DNA from: Nodularia spumigena CCY9414
GTDB taxonomy: Bacteria > Cyanobacteriota > Cyanobacteriia > Cyanobacteriales > Nostocaceae
Direction of reading: 5' to 3'
NCBI RefSeq assembly: GCF_000340565.2
Contig: NZ_CP007203.1
Span: forward strand, 2,969,824-3,033,823
Length of the DNA stretch: 64,000 nucleotides
Numbering within the stretch: position 1 is the stretch's first letter; the number at the start of each line of letters is the position of its first letter. Shown piece after piece: positions 10,791-20,685 of this stretch. Position numbers and translations under genes: made by a program. Under the pieces are notes generated by a model. It was not told the DNA's origin, ran no database searches, and saw only the letters and a program-made list of their open reading frames with translations.

Positions 10791-10840
10791 GCATTAGCCA
10801 CAAAACTAGCGATCAATAGCTGGAAAAAGGTCATTGGTCA

Positions 10841-10893
10841 ATAGCAAATGACTAATGACTAATGACTGATGACTAATGACTAATGACTAAAAT
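10841..10893 (+). repeat. Heptanucleotide tandem array (TGACTAA)
   Basis: Six to seven units of TGACTAA/TGACTGA between plsX and fabH, of the STRR type. The array ends about 24 bases before the fabH start codon. Confidence 0.85.
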
Positions 10894-10916
10894 GCTTATA
10901 GCTGGGGAGACGAGGA

Positions 10917-11909
10917 GTGGAAAAGTTAGGCATAGCAATTACAGGAAGCGGCTCGGCAGTACCAAAAACTTGCCTCACTAACGAGGCGCTGACTGACCTG
11001 GTAGAAACTTCAGACGAGTGGATTACCACAAGAACGGGAATTCGTCAACGGTGTTTGGCGTTACCATCGGAGTCTTTGAGTACCCTCGCGGCTGATGCTG
11101 GTAGTCAAGCGATCGCCTCTGCCGGAATTAAAGCCACAGACCTTGATTTGATTTTGCTGGCGACATCCACCCCAGATGATTTATTTGGCAGTGCTTGTCA
11201 AATTCAAGCTGAATTAGGCGCAACCAACGCAGTCGCCTTTGATTTGACAGCTGCTTGCTCTGGTTTTGTCTTTGGGCTAGTCACAGCTGCCCAATATATC
11301 AAAACAGGAGTCTACCAAAATGTACTCTTAATTGGGGCAGATATCCTCTCTCGCTGGGTAGATTGGCAAGATCGGCGGACTTGTGTGTTGTTTGGCGATG
11401 GTGCTGGGGCGGTAGTATTGCAAGCAAATCAAAGCGATCGCCTATTAGGATTTTCCCTCAAAAGTGATGGTACACAAAACCACTACCTGAATCTCGCTTA
11501 TGCCCCTTCTGCCCAAGAATTACTCCCAGACGTAAACATCACTAAAGGTACTTATCAGCCCATAACCATGAACGGCAAAGAAGTCTACCGCTTTGCTGTG
11601 CAGAAAGTCCCAGAAATTATTGATAAAGCCTTATTTCAAGCAAATCTGACTGTTGACCAAATAGACTGGCTAGTTTTGCATCAAGCAAATCAACGGATTC
11701 TTGATTCCGTTGCCCAACGCCTAAATATTCCCGAACACAAAGTAATTAGCAATCTCGCCAATTACGGCAATACCTCCGCCGCCTCCATTCCCCTAGCCCT
11801 AGATGAAGCCGTGCGCTCAGGCAAAATCAAACCTAACGACATCATTGCTGCATCTGGCTTTGGTGCTGGACTCACATGGGGCGCAGCCATATTTCAATGG
11901 GGAAGATAA
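10917..11909 (+). CDS. fabH: Beta-ketoacyl-ACP synthase III
   Basis: Starts fatty acid synthesis by condensing acetyl-CoA with malonyl-ACP. 330 residues; the catalytic triad is seen as Cys in AACSGFVFG, His in LHQANQRI and Asn in NYGNTSAASIPLAL. The start is GTG at 10917 (protein MEKLGIAITGSGSAVP) with GGGGAGACGAGGA just upstream as a plausible ribosome-binding site. It lies between plsX and fabD as in many bacteria. G-rich repeat sequence follows the stop. Confidence 0.96.
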   Translation: MEKLGIAITGSGSAVPKTCLTNEALTDLVETSDEWITTRTGIRQRCLALPSESLSTLAADAGSQAIASAGIKATDLDLILLATSTPDDLFGSACQIQAELGATNAVAFDLTAACSGFVFGLVTAAQYIKTGVYQNVLLIGADILSRWVDWQDRRTCVLFGDGAGAVVLQANQSDRLLGFSLKSDGTQNHYLNLAYAPSAQELLPDVNITKGTYQPITMNGKEVYRFAVQKVPEIIDKALFQANLTVDQIDWLVLHQANQRILDSVAQRLNIPEHKVISNLANYGNTSAASIPLALDEAVRSGKIKPNDIIAASGFGAGLTWGAAIFQWGR

Positions 11910-12057
11910 GAGGCAGGGGCGCAGGGTGCAGGGTGCAGGGGGGAGAAAGAGGCAGGGGAGCAGGGAGCTTTCTAGCAGGGGGAAAAGATTTTAATTTCCC
12001 AATGACTAATGACCAATGACTAATGACTAAGGACAAATGACTAAGGACAAATGACTA
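11909..12057 (+). repeat. G-rich and heptanucleotide repeats leading into fabD
   Basis: Two repeat types fill the fabH-fabD gap: GCAGGGT/GGCAGGGG units (about 11910-11985) and TGACTAA-like units (about 12000-12057). The fabD start codon is the ATG of the final unit, and the unit before it supplies AAGGAC as the only ribosome-binding-like sequence. Confidence 0.8.
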
Positions 12058-12932
12058 AAACTGCATGGGTGTTTCCTGGACAAGGTTCTCAAGCGCTGGG
12101 AATGGGAATTGACTTATTAGATATACCAACCGCCAAAGATAAATTTGCTCAAGCCGAAGCGATTTTGGGCTGGTCTGTCACAGACTTATGTCAAAACGAA
12201 GAAGAAAAGTTATCACAGACGCTCTATACACAGCCCAGTCTTTATGTAGTAGAAAGCATCCTGGCTGATATCCTCCGGGAACGGGGACATAAACCAGATG
12301 TAGTGGCTGGACACAGTTTGGGTGAATACATCGCCCTTTACATTGCAGGTGCGTTTGAGTGGTCGGCTGGGTTACACCTAGTCAAGCGTCGGGCGGAACT
12401 CATGGATAGCGCCGCAGGTGGAATGATGGCGGCTTTGATGAACTTTGACCGTGAACAGTTAGAAAACGTTCTGGCTCAGACACCAGATGCAGTTTTGGCC
12501 AATGATAACAGTCCAGGTCAGGTGGTCATTTCTGGTACTCCAGAAGCTGTACGAGAAGTTATGTCTCAAGTGAAAGCCAAACGTGCTATACCCTTAAGAA
12601 CTTCTGGAGCATTTCACTCACCCTTTATGGCAGCTGCGGCGGCGGAGTTCCAAGATATTTTAGAATTAGTGGAATTTCAGCCAGTTGTTGTACCAGTAAT
12701 GTCTAATGTAAATCCATCTCCATCTACTGATATCAAAATTATCAAGCAGCGCCTCAGCCAACAAATGACCGGTTCAGTACGCTGGCGAGAAATTTCTCTG
12801 CAATTACCAACGGAAGGTATTGAGGAAGTTGTGGAAATTGGCCCTGGTAATGTGCTAACTAATTTGATTAAACGCACCACTCCTGATTTAACCTTGAAAA
12901 ATGTTCGTAATGCTGCGGAATTACCAGTTTAG
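12051..12932 (+). CDS. fabD: Malonyl-CoA:ACP transacylase
   Basis: Loads malonyl units onto acyl carrier protein. 293 residues, normal length. The N-terminal WVFPGQGSQALGMG, the nucleophile motif GHSLGEYIAL and the catalytic His in GAFHSPFM are all present, as is VEIGPGNVL near the end. The ATG at 12051 lies at the edge of a seven-base array, with AAGGAC 9 bases upstream. It is the third gene of the plsX-fabH-fabD block. The gene that usually follows, plsC, is separated from it here by an inserted toxin-antitoxin pair. Confidence 0.96.
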   Translation: MTKTAWVFPGQGSQALGMGIDLLDIPTAKDKFAQAEAILGWSVTDLCQNEEEKLSQTLYTQPSLYVVESILADILRERGHKPDVVAGHSLGEYIALYIAGAFEWSAGLHLVKRRAELMDSAAGGMMAALMNFDREQLENVLAQTPDAVLANDNSPGQVVISGTPEAVREVMSQVKAKRAIPLRTSGAFHSPFMAAAAAEFQDILELVEFQPVVVPVMSNVNPSPSTDIKIIKQRLSQQMTGSVRWREISLQLPTEGIEEVVEIGPGNVLTNLIKRTTPDLTLKNVRNAAELPV

Positions 12933-12992
12933 ATGATTGGGCAAGTTCATTCAAAATTGAATAGGATCAGGTCAGATAACTTCTAGGAGATC

Positions 12993-13373
12993 ATGGATAT
13001 GACAAGCGTATCCAATGGACAACCAAGTATTATTCGTACAGAACGAGGACTAATAATTGCCGGAACACGTATTACGTTATACGATGTGATGGACTATCTT
13101 AAAGTCGAATATCCATCCAAGTTGATTTGTGAAAAGCTGGGACTAAATCATGAGCAGGTGAATTTGGCTTTAGCCTACATAGAAGCTCATAGTGCAGAAA
13201 TGGCAGCCGATTATCAAGATTTTATCCAAAAAGGAGAAGAAATTAGACAATATTGGCAAGAGAAAAACCGCGAAAGATTTGCCACAATTGCAGCTATGCC
13301 GAATAAAGTCGGTCAGGAAGCTTTACGCGCAAAACTCCAATCTTGGAAAGAGCGCATTGCATCCCTATCATGA
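12993..13373 (+). CDS. DUF433-family antitoxin-like protein
   Basis: 126-residue protein whose first 75 residues match the DUF433 winged-helix fold (VapB45-like antitoxins): IIRTERGLIIAGTRITLYDVM, DYLKVEYPSKLICEKLGL and HEQVNLALAYIEAH. A charged helical tail (EEIRQYWQEKNRERF) probably binds the toxin. The ATG at 12993 is preceded by TAGGAGATC, a good ribosome-binding site. The stop overlaps the start of the next gene (ATGA), the coupling typical of toxin-antitoxin pairs. The pair probably represses its own promoter in the 60 bases after fabD. Confidence 0.82.
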   Translation: MDMTSVSNGQPSIIRTERGLIIAGTRITLYDVMDYLKVEYPSKLICEKLGLNHEQVNLALAYIEAHSAEMAADYQDFIQKGEEIRQYWQEKNRERFATIAAMPNKVGQEALRAKLQSWKERIASLS

Positions 13374-13762
13374 ATTTTTTGATTGACTACAACTTAACAG
13401 GAGATGCTGTTTTATTCTGGGGAACACTTGCGGCTGAAGGTTGGATTGAACTTTTGTCAATTCATTTTTTCACATTTAAACAAGTTGAATTACCAACGGA
13501 TAGTAGTGACAGAATTGTGTGGCAATTTGCTCAAGCAAACCACATGATTTTGATTACAGCTAATCGAAATATGAAAGGAACTGACTCATTAGAGCAGATG
13601 ATTCGTGAGAATAATACAGCTAATTCTCTCCCAATTCTTACTATTGGAAATCCTGACCGATTAGATGAGCGTGGTTATCGGGAAAAATGCGCTGTTCGTC
13701 TAGTCGATATTTTATTAGATATTGAAAACTATATGGGAGCAGGTAGAATCTTTATTCCTTGA
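13370..13762 (+). CDS. PIN-like (DUF5615-type) toxin candidate
   Basis: 130-residue protein starting MNFLIDYNLTGDAVLFWG at the ATG at 13370, overlapping the antitoxin stop by four bases. Acidic residues at positions where PIN-like nucleases bind metal are visible: Asp6, Asp in SSDRIVWQFAQ, and ANRNMKGTDSLEQ. A role as a ribonuclease toxin is inferred from partner and fold-like motifs; the family assignment is less certain than that of the partner. The frame is intact. Confidence 0.65.
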   Translation: MNFLIDYNLTGDAVLFWGTLAAEGWIELLSIHFFTFKQVELPTDSSDRIVWQFAQANHMILITANRNMKGTDSLEQMIRENNTANSLPILTIGNPDRLDERGYREKCAVRLVDILLDIENYMGAGRIFIP

Positions 13763-13912
13763 TACAAAGATGCAACTTAGCCACTAGCCTAGAATATGTC
13801 ATTGTCGCACCTGAATAGTTGGTAAACAAGCTAAACCTACCTCTACTGACTGATCAAAAGCGATCGCGATCGCTTATGCTAAATTTGAATCAAATAAATT
13901 GAATTATCTTCC
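13763..13912. other. Spacer with overlapping HIP1 octamers before plsC
   Basis: Contains AGCGATCGCGATCGCT near 13860, two overlapping copies of the cyanobacterial HIP1 palindrome. No other feature seen. Confidence 0.6.
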
Positions 13913-14551
13913 GTGACCAGAGAACGCGAACCTTTGATTAGTCTGGCGCTGTACCACGCTTTTAAGTGGTCAATTGTCAGCCCTATGCTTCATGCTTACT
14001 TTCGGGGGCGAATTTATGGAGTGGAAAATGTCCCCAAATCAGGGAAATTAGTGGTGGTGAGTAATCATGCTAGTTATTTTGATCCGCCGATTGTCTCTAA
14101 TTGTGTACGTCGTCCAGTGGCGTACATGGCTAAGGAAGAGTTATTTGAAGTCCCAGTTTTAGCGCAAGTAATTAAATTGTATGGTGCTTACCCGGTGAGT
14201 CGGGGGAGTGCTGACCGAAATTCTATCCGCGCCGCCCTGGACTATCTTGATAATGGCTGGGCTGTAGGTGTTTTCTTAGAAGGTACTCGCACTCCAGATG
14301 GTAGAATTACTGATCCTAAAAGAGGGGCTGCACTACTGGCGGCGAAGGCTAAAGCACCATTCTTGCCGGTGAGTTTATGGGGTTCTGAGAAGATATTACA
14401 AAAAGGCTCGGCTCTACCTCGTGCTGTTCCCTTAACTATTCGCATTGGGAAATTAATTGATGCGCCCAGTTCTACTAATAAAGAAGAATTACAAGCTGTG
14501 ACACATCAATGTGCGACAGCAATTAATCAGTTGCATGATTTAGGACGTTAA
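13913..14551 (+). CDS. plsC: 1-acyl-sn-glycerol-3-phosphate acyltransferase
   Basis: Adds the second acyl chain to lysophosphatidic acid at the membrane, giving phosphatidic acid. 212 residues. HX4D is seen as NHASYFD (near residue 51), the EGTR motif in FLEGTRTPDGR (near 119-122) and the downstream FLPVSLWGSE. The start is GTG at 13913 (MTREREPLISLALYH). It completes the plsX-fabH-fabD-plsC set, but about 980 bases carrying a toxin-antitoxin pair separate it from fabD, so it probably has its own promoter. Confidence 0.93.
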   Translation: MTREREPLISLALYHAFKWSIVSPMLHAYFRGRIYGVENVPKSGKLVVVSNHASYFDPPIVSNCVRRPVAYMAKEELFEVPVLAQVIKLYGAYPVSRGSADRNSIRAALDYLDNGWAVGVFLEGTRTPDGRITDPKRGAALLAAKAKAPFLPVSLWGSEKILQKGSALPRAVPLTIRIGKLIDAPSSTNKEELQAVTHQCATAINQLHDLGR

Positions 14552-14608
14552 GAAATAGCAACAACTATTGATATAAAATCGGTCGTAGACGAATCAAGAC
14601 GGGGAATT

Positions 14609-14902
14609 ATGTCGGATTTAAGAACAGAACTAACAGAAAATCTGGATGAGGCTGAGTGGGATTGGCTAATTCCTCATGTACAAAGGGATGCGGTGATTGT
14701 GGTAGCACAGGATTTGGACTTGCTTGATGTGGGAGTGGCGATCGCCAGTGATCAAATTCCATCAGTGCAACAATGGATTGATCAGGGATTAATGGCTAAA
14801 CCTTCAGAGACACAACTGGGAAATTGGAATAGCGATCGCACCAAGCGATTTCAAACTCTGATTATTCAGCCCTATGTTCTAATCCAAGAAATGACCCCAT
14901 AA
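14609..14902 (+). CDS. DUF2288 family protein
   Basis: 97-residue protein of unknown function of the DUF2288 family. Seen: MSDLRTELTENLDEAEWDWL at the start, HVQRDAVIVVAQDLDLLDVG in the middle and QWIDQGLMAKPSETQ near the end. It follows plsC by 57 bases on the same strand. Element copy A begins at the base after its stop codon. Confidence 0.8.
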   Translation: MSDLRTELTENLDEAEWDWLIPHVQRDAVIVVAQDLDLLDVGVAIASDQIPSVQQWIDQGLMAKPSETQLGNWNSDRTKRFQTLIIQPYVLIQEMTP

Positions 14903-15198
14903 GAGCAAGTCCTAAGTTGACAATTTCATAGACAAAACTATACTTATATTGACAAAAATCAATATATATTTTAGGAAAAAATCAACTACTTGATATATAA
15001 TACGGTGATATCAAGTATTGAATTGAGACTATTGCCGACGCGAAAACCAAGCAATGATGGTGGTAGTCTTTTTCAGAAACTTAATTGGAACACAATCGCG
15101 TCTGGCTAAGGCGTGAAAGTCTACTGAGGGATAACTGCTCCCATGCTCCCGTTGAAGTAGAAAGTAAAGTCTAGTTTTGTCTAGGTTTTATATAGCAG
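14903..15198 (+). ncRNA. Structured 296-bp repeated element, copy A (candidate RNA)
   Basis: Matches the reverse complement of 25209-25504 at 295 of 296 bases. It carries a sigma70-like promoter near its 5' end, then inverted repeats: TATATTGA/TCAATATA (14945-14966), TACTTGATAT/ATATCAAGTA (14987-15017), AGACTATTGC...GCAA...TAGTCT (15026-15069, followed by T4) and TCTACT/AGTAGA (15120-15161). GACGCGA in the third loop (15037-15043) is complementary to TCGCGTC at 15096-15102, which would make a pseudoknot. No long ORF, no terminal inverted repeat and no target duplication are seen. It could be a stand-alone guide-type (omega/HEARO-like) RNA, a non-autonomous IS200/IS605-type relic or something new. 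RNA status is inferred. Confidence 0.6.
14917..14944 (+). promoter_or_regulatory. Sigma70-like promoter in element copy A
   Basis: TTGACA (14917-14922), 16-base spacer, TATACT (14939-14944). Both hexamers are near consensus. Transcription would begin about 14951 and run into the hairpins. The single base differing between the element copies is the second base of this -10 box. Confidence 0.6.
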
Positions 15199-15291
15199 AA
15201 TAGTACCGCAGTGAACATTTGGGTTGAGTTACAAACCCCATCCGAATTTTCCCAATACCCAATACCCAATACCCAATCCCCATTCCCCCAT
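15199..15291. repeat. Heptanucleotide array (CCCAATA) after element A
   Basis: About four CCCAATA units at 15251-15280, ending just before the stop codon of the convergent DUF218 gene. Nothing else seen in this spacer. Confidence 0.75.
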
Positions 15292-15918
15292 TCAAGGCTT
15301 TCTCATATGTTCTGCACCCGTGTAACCAGTCGCTACCCAAATTAAAGCTCTAGCTCCATCACGGATAGATTTATCCACGGGTTCACGCATATTTTCTGAA
15401 GGTACTGCGACAGGTTTTAATTGAATACCCCGACTCCCTAAAACTATCTCGCCAATCACACGGGCGCGGCGCATATGGAATTCCGAAGTAATTAAATAAA
15501 CACTCTTAATACCTTGAGCTTGCAACTCATCTACTAATGTAGTAAAATTAGTAACAGTATCTACAGCCTCATAATCCAGTCGTAATCGTTTAGGATCAAC
15601 CCCAGCCTTGGCAAACACTTTCTCAGTGAATGTAGGTGGACTACCACCAGAAATCCAAATTGGTAAACTTGGATGCTGGCGAGCAAAATTAGCTGTAAAC
15701 TTTTCTCGTTCTAAATGTGACGTAGAACCGCCCAAGACTAATACCGCTTGGGGTGGCAATTCCTCGATTTTCGATTCCTGGTATCCCAGCCACATTAATA
15801 GAGGTAGGGCGAAAACCATAAACCGAAATGAATGACCTTTAAATAATAGATGATTTTTCAAGGCTCTATACTTTCGTCTGTTGAGTCCAGGATTTCCTCT
15901 GAAAAAAAAGATAAACAA
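15292..15918 (-). CDS. DUF218 (YdcF/ElyC-like) envelope protein
   Basis: 208-residue protein of the YdcF-like DUF218 superfamily, whose members are tied to cell-envelope metabolism; exact reaction unknown. A membrane segment FMVFALPLLMWLGY precedes the domain. Domain hallmarks seen: QAVLVLGGSTSHLEREKF, PIWISGGSPP, AVDTVTNFTTLVDEL and VYLITSEFHMRRARVIG. The longest frame starts at a TTG (15918); a start at the Met before VFALPLL would shorten it by about 33 residues. Start uncertain, family reliable. Confidence 0.82.
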   Translation of the reverse strand: MFIFFFRGNPGLNRRKYRALKNHLLFKGHSFRFMVFALPLLMWLGYQESKIEELPPQAVLVLGGSTSHLEREKFTANFARQHPSLPIWISGGSPPTFTEKVFAKAGVDPKRLRLDYEAVDTVTNFTTLVDELQAQGIKSVYLITSEFHMRRARVIGEIVLGSRGIQLKPVAVPSENMREPVDKSIRDGARALIWVATGYTGAEHMRKP

Positions 15919-16097
15919 CTATGTAGGGTAGCAGATTTTGTAAAAAACTACCCAAATATGAACTGATACTTTTATTTAATACACAGTCAAAGGTGTATTA
16001 ACAGGATATATCGCAATTGATGCAATATCAGGCACTGGGTCGGAAAAATCATCAAACACTTCCGACTTCCTTTGTCATAAAATTGTTTTTTTGGGGA

Positions 16098-16171
16098 CGG
16101 GACTGGCCAGGCTCGAACCGGCGACCTAGCGCTTAGGAGGCGCTCGCTCTATCCATCTGAGCTACAGCCCC
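16098..16171 (-). tRNA. tRNA-Arg (anticodon CCT)
   Basis: On the minus strand the cloverleaf reads GGGGCTG...CAGTCCC in the acceptor stem (one G-T pair), AGCTCAGATGGATAGAGC in the D arm, anticodon arm AGCGC-CTCCTAA-GCGCT with anticodon CCT, and CCGGTTCGAGCCTGG in the T arm. Discriminator base G; the 3' CCA is not encoded. It lies inside the 10-kb segment between the inverted elements. Confidence 0.95.
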
Positions 16172-16246
16172 AACTACAAAGCATATGCAAGCACATACTA
16201 TCATAGCATTGACACTTCCCGAAATATAATTTCGAGGATTCTTGTT

Positions 16247-17984
<1,738 letters not shown>

Positions 17985-18464
17985 TGTTTCTTATCTGTGC
18001 GATCGCTTCTAGACCATGAGTCAATAGCTTGACTTTTAGATGCATTTATGCATATGGCTTTTAATTATAATAGAGAGATTTCTCGCCAATCCTAGAAACA
18101 AAAAAAACATACACATTCAGTCTTCAATTTACCCTTTTTAATATAAATAGGACTTACGCAAGAACTCTCTGAAACCTTCTTAACTTCGTGTCCTTCGTGT
18201 CCTTCGTGGTTCGTTTTTCCATAATTTTGCGTAAGTCCTGATAAAGCGCCTAGATGATTGCGATAGGTGAATGATGTTTAATTTCCGGAAAACATCCCCA
18301 AAAATTCGGAAATTTTGCTCAAGTATTTGCAATGCTTGCATGAGTATGTTAACTCAAAAATCATAAATATTTTCTCATCACAAAAAAATATTTTTAGTTT
18401 TACGAAATCACGCCAAAAGGAATTGTAGACAATTACTAACAATCACCACAGCGATATGTGAATT
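17985..18464. other. Intergenic region with one MITE-like repeat
   Basis: 480 AT-rich bases. The only clear structure is the 91-bp repeat at 18149-18239. The remainder should carry the promoter of the exported-protein gene, but no operator is recognisable. Confidence 0.5.
18149..18239 (+). mobile_element. MITE-like repeat with GGACTTACGCA ends
   Basis: Terminal inverted repeats AGGACTTACGCAA (18149-18161) and TTGCGTAAGTCCT (18227-18239). The interior has GTCCTTCGTG direct repeats and no ORF. The same ends recur four times at 44283-45062. It is a non-autonomous element; the helper transposase is not in the window. Confidence 0.8.
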
Positions 18465-19070
18465 ATGAATATTCAAAACTTGCAGAAAACATCTCTGAAA
18501 TTGTTACCAGCTTTCCTCGCTACTGCTACCCTGATAACGAGTTTTATCACTCCTGCATTTGCTCAAAACCGAGTTGAAATTGTTGGTGGAGAGTATGGTG
18601 GTAACGGTTGTCCTGCTGGTACTGCTAGCGTCACAGTTAGCCCCGATGGTCAAGAATTAAGTATTCTGTTTGACAAATTTATCGCTGAAGGGAACAACGT
18701 CAGGGAACGTCGTAAAAGCTGTAATTTGACTATTCCAATTAAAGTACCCCAAGGTTTTCAAATTTCTTTCTATGATGCTGATTATCGGGGCTATGTGAGT
18801 ACTCAGACAACTGGACAACTCAGAGCAGAATACTTTTTTGCTGGTCAGCGTGGCCCAGTGTTTTCCCGGACTTTCACAGGTGAAACTGATTACAATGTGC
18901 GAGATCAATTAGCAACTATGGCTGATGTCTGGTCAGCTTGTGGGGATAGTCTGAATATGCGGGTGAATGCGGCCATGCGCGCCAGTGGTAAAGGTATAGC
19001 CACTGTTGATTCCTTTGATTTGGCGCACCGTGGTTTGGTTTATCACATTAAATATCGCAGATGTCAGTAA
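18465..19070 (+). CDS. Exported DUF4360 family protein
   Basis: 201-residue secreted protein of unknown function. A signal peptide covers residues 1-34 (basic LQKTSLK, hydrophobic core LLPAFLATATLITSFITP, cleavage after AFA). The mature part has the DUF4360 pattern: GGNGCPAGTASVTVSPDGQE, LSILFDKFIAE, four cysteines likely forming disulphides (GCPAG, KSCNL, SACGD, final RRCQ) and a beta-rich core. The ATG at 18465 is well placed for the signal peptide. Confidence 0.82.
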   Translation: MNIQNLQKTSLKLLPAFLATATLITSFITPAFAQNRVEIVGGEYGGNGCPAGTASVTVSPDGQELSILFDKFIAEGNNVRERRKSCNLTIPIKVPQGFQISFYDADYRGYVSTQTTGQLRAEYFFAGQRGPVFSRTFTGETDYNVRDQLATMADVWSACGDSLNMRVNAAMRASGKGIATVDSFDLAHRGLVYHIKYRRCQ

Positions 19071-19753
19071 TCAGTTTTAACTGGCCTCTGTGTGAACTCC
19101 AGGAGGCTAAAAATACCACAGAGGGGAGAAATTAATCAGATTTGAGGGAATTTTTCGCGTAAGTCCTCATCCAGGGTGGTTCACGAATACACCACAATAT
19201 TAAGAAAAGTTACTCCAAATATTACAACAAATTAATGCTGTTCAAGTTTGGTAAACATCTCACCCAAATGAAATACAGGATGCTAAATTAAGACCAAGGT
19301 ACAAACAGGTTAAGAGTTAATTAAACAAAAACCTTGAAGTTAGAGCCTGTACCTCCTGCTCTAATCACCGCGCAATCATTTTTCAATTGTCGCATCCTCT
19401 AAAAAGTTTTGCAGCGTTGAGTTAATTGATGTTTTTGGAGGTTTTTGAACTTACAGTAGAGATGCCTGTTTATCGGAAGTAAGGATGCTCAACTTTGAGA
19501 TAAACGATTGCGAAAATTGTCCACATTATTTGAGTTAGTTGACCCTGTTTTTTAAATCTTCTCGAAAAATTGCCAGTTTAATAAGCCGCCGTAGGTTACT
19601 GATACTTCAATACTGTTCGGTTAAGCAAATTCGTGATCCGAAAACCCTTGTAGAGACGTTCCATGGAACGTCTCTACATCCCCTAACCGAAAGGTATTGA
19701 CTGATACTTTTCCATCGTAACTTTTGGCGGTTTACAAATATCTAAGTAAATAA
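19071..19753. other. Long intergenic region with repeats
   Basis: 683 bases between two converging genes. It holds one half-site of the GGACTTACGCA family (TCGCGTAAGTCCT at about 19157), the 92-bp element at 19608-19699, and otherwise AT-rich sequence without a credible ORF or RNA gene. Confidence 0.5.
19608..19699. mobile_element. 92-bp MITE with 10-bp target duplication
   Basis: Ends CAATACTGTTCGGTTA and TAACCGAAAGGTATTG are inverted repeats matching at 14 of 16 positions. The element is flanked by identical 10-bp direct repeats ACTGATACTT at 19598-19607 and 19700-19709. Its centre (19650-19677) is a perfect 28-base palindrome built on GTAGAGACGTTCCA. No coding capacity. A 10-bp duplication is of the size made by IS4- or ISAs1-type transposases. 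Confidence 0.8.
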
Positions 19754-20587
19754 TTATAGGCTAACTAAGGTAATTACAGTAACTTCAGGTGGACAAAATA
19801 AACGTCCTGGACGATAAGTTCCCAAGCCGCGATTGACGTATAATTGATTGTTTGACACTTGATGAAAACCTTTTGCCCATTCCCAATATTTCACTACTTT
19901 CCCACAGTCTCCTAATAATAATGGTTCCCAACGTCGCAGTTTTTTAGGAAGTTGTTTCAGCAGCTTTTGATAATGAAAAATTGCTGGGCCAAGTCCTGGT
20001 AGTACAATATGACCTCCGTGGGTATGTCCAGATAGTTGCAAATCTACGCGCCACTTTTGCAAAATTTTGGCAGTATCTGGGTTATGGGATAAAACAATGC
20101 GGGGGATATCAGAATTGAGTATATCCATAACTGGTGCGGGGTTAAATTCCCGTGACCAATACTCAGCTAGTCCTATTATTGGTAATTCTTGTCCCAATGG
20201 ATAGGCGATTTCATTCCACAGGACATGAACCCCTATGCTAGTAAGGGCTGATGTAATTTCTGTTTTTGAGTGCTTGTAATGTATATCATGGTTACCGAGG
20301 ACGGCATAAATACCACAGCGACTTTGTAAATGTTTCAGTCGTAAAGCTAGCTCGTGAATTGGTGTAGGATCGTCGGTTACATAGTCGCCAGTTAATAGAA
20401 TTATATCAGGTTCAGCTTCGTTACTAGCAGCGATCGCTTGTGCTAAAAGTTCTTCAGAAATTCTTACACCATCATAGTGAAAGTCTGTCAACTGTACCAG
20501 CTTTGTACCTTGTAAAGATTGTGGTAGATCCGCAATCTTAACCGTTATTTTATCTACTCTTAAACGTCCCGTAAACAACCAGTGCAT
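19754..20587 (-). CDS. Metallophosphoesterase, paralogue 1
   Basis: Calcineurin-like phosphoesterase of 277 residues, similar to YkuE/YaeI-type enzymes. Metal-binding motifs: QLTDFHYDG (D-x-H), LLTGDYVTD (GD), VLGNHDIHY (GNHD) and the C-terminal LSGHTHGGH (GHxH). It ends in VNRGLGTYRPGRLFCPPEVT. The ATG at 20587 (MHWLFTGRLRV) aligns with the start of the neighbouring paralogue; a TTG four codons earlier also exists. Substrate unknown; relatives act on membrane lipids or UDP-diacylglucosamine. Confidence 0.85.
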   Translation of the reverse strand: MHWLFTGRLRVDKITVKIADLPQSLQGTKLVQLTDFHYDGVRISEELLAQAIAASNEAEPDIILLTGDYVTDDPTPIHELALRLKHLQSRCGIYAVLGNHDIHYKHSKTEITSALTSIGVHVLWNEIAYPLGQELPIIGLAEYWSREFNPAPVMDILNSDIPRIVLSHNPDTAKILQKWRVDLQLSGHTHGGHIVLPGLGPAIFHYQKLLKQLPKKLRRWEPLLLGDCGKVVKYWEWAKGFHQVSNNQLYVNRGLGTYRPGRLFCPPEVTVITLVSL

Positions 20588-20685
20588 AGTGCAGTACAAG
20601 ACTCCTCATACCAGTGTTTACAGCTTATCAAAAATTAAAATACATCTGGAATAAGTGCCAAAAATTAATGGTTAGTTTTGATAAA

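Noticed and set aside
14903-15198. Retron or group II intron
   Set aside because: No reverse transcriptase is nearby and no intron domain V-like hairpin is visible; listed as an unknown structured element.
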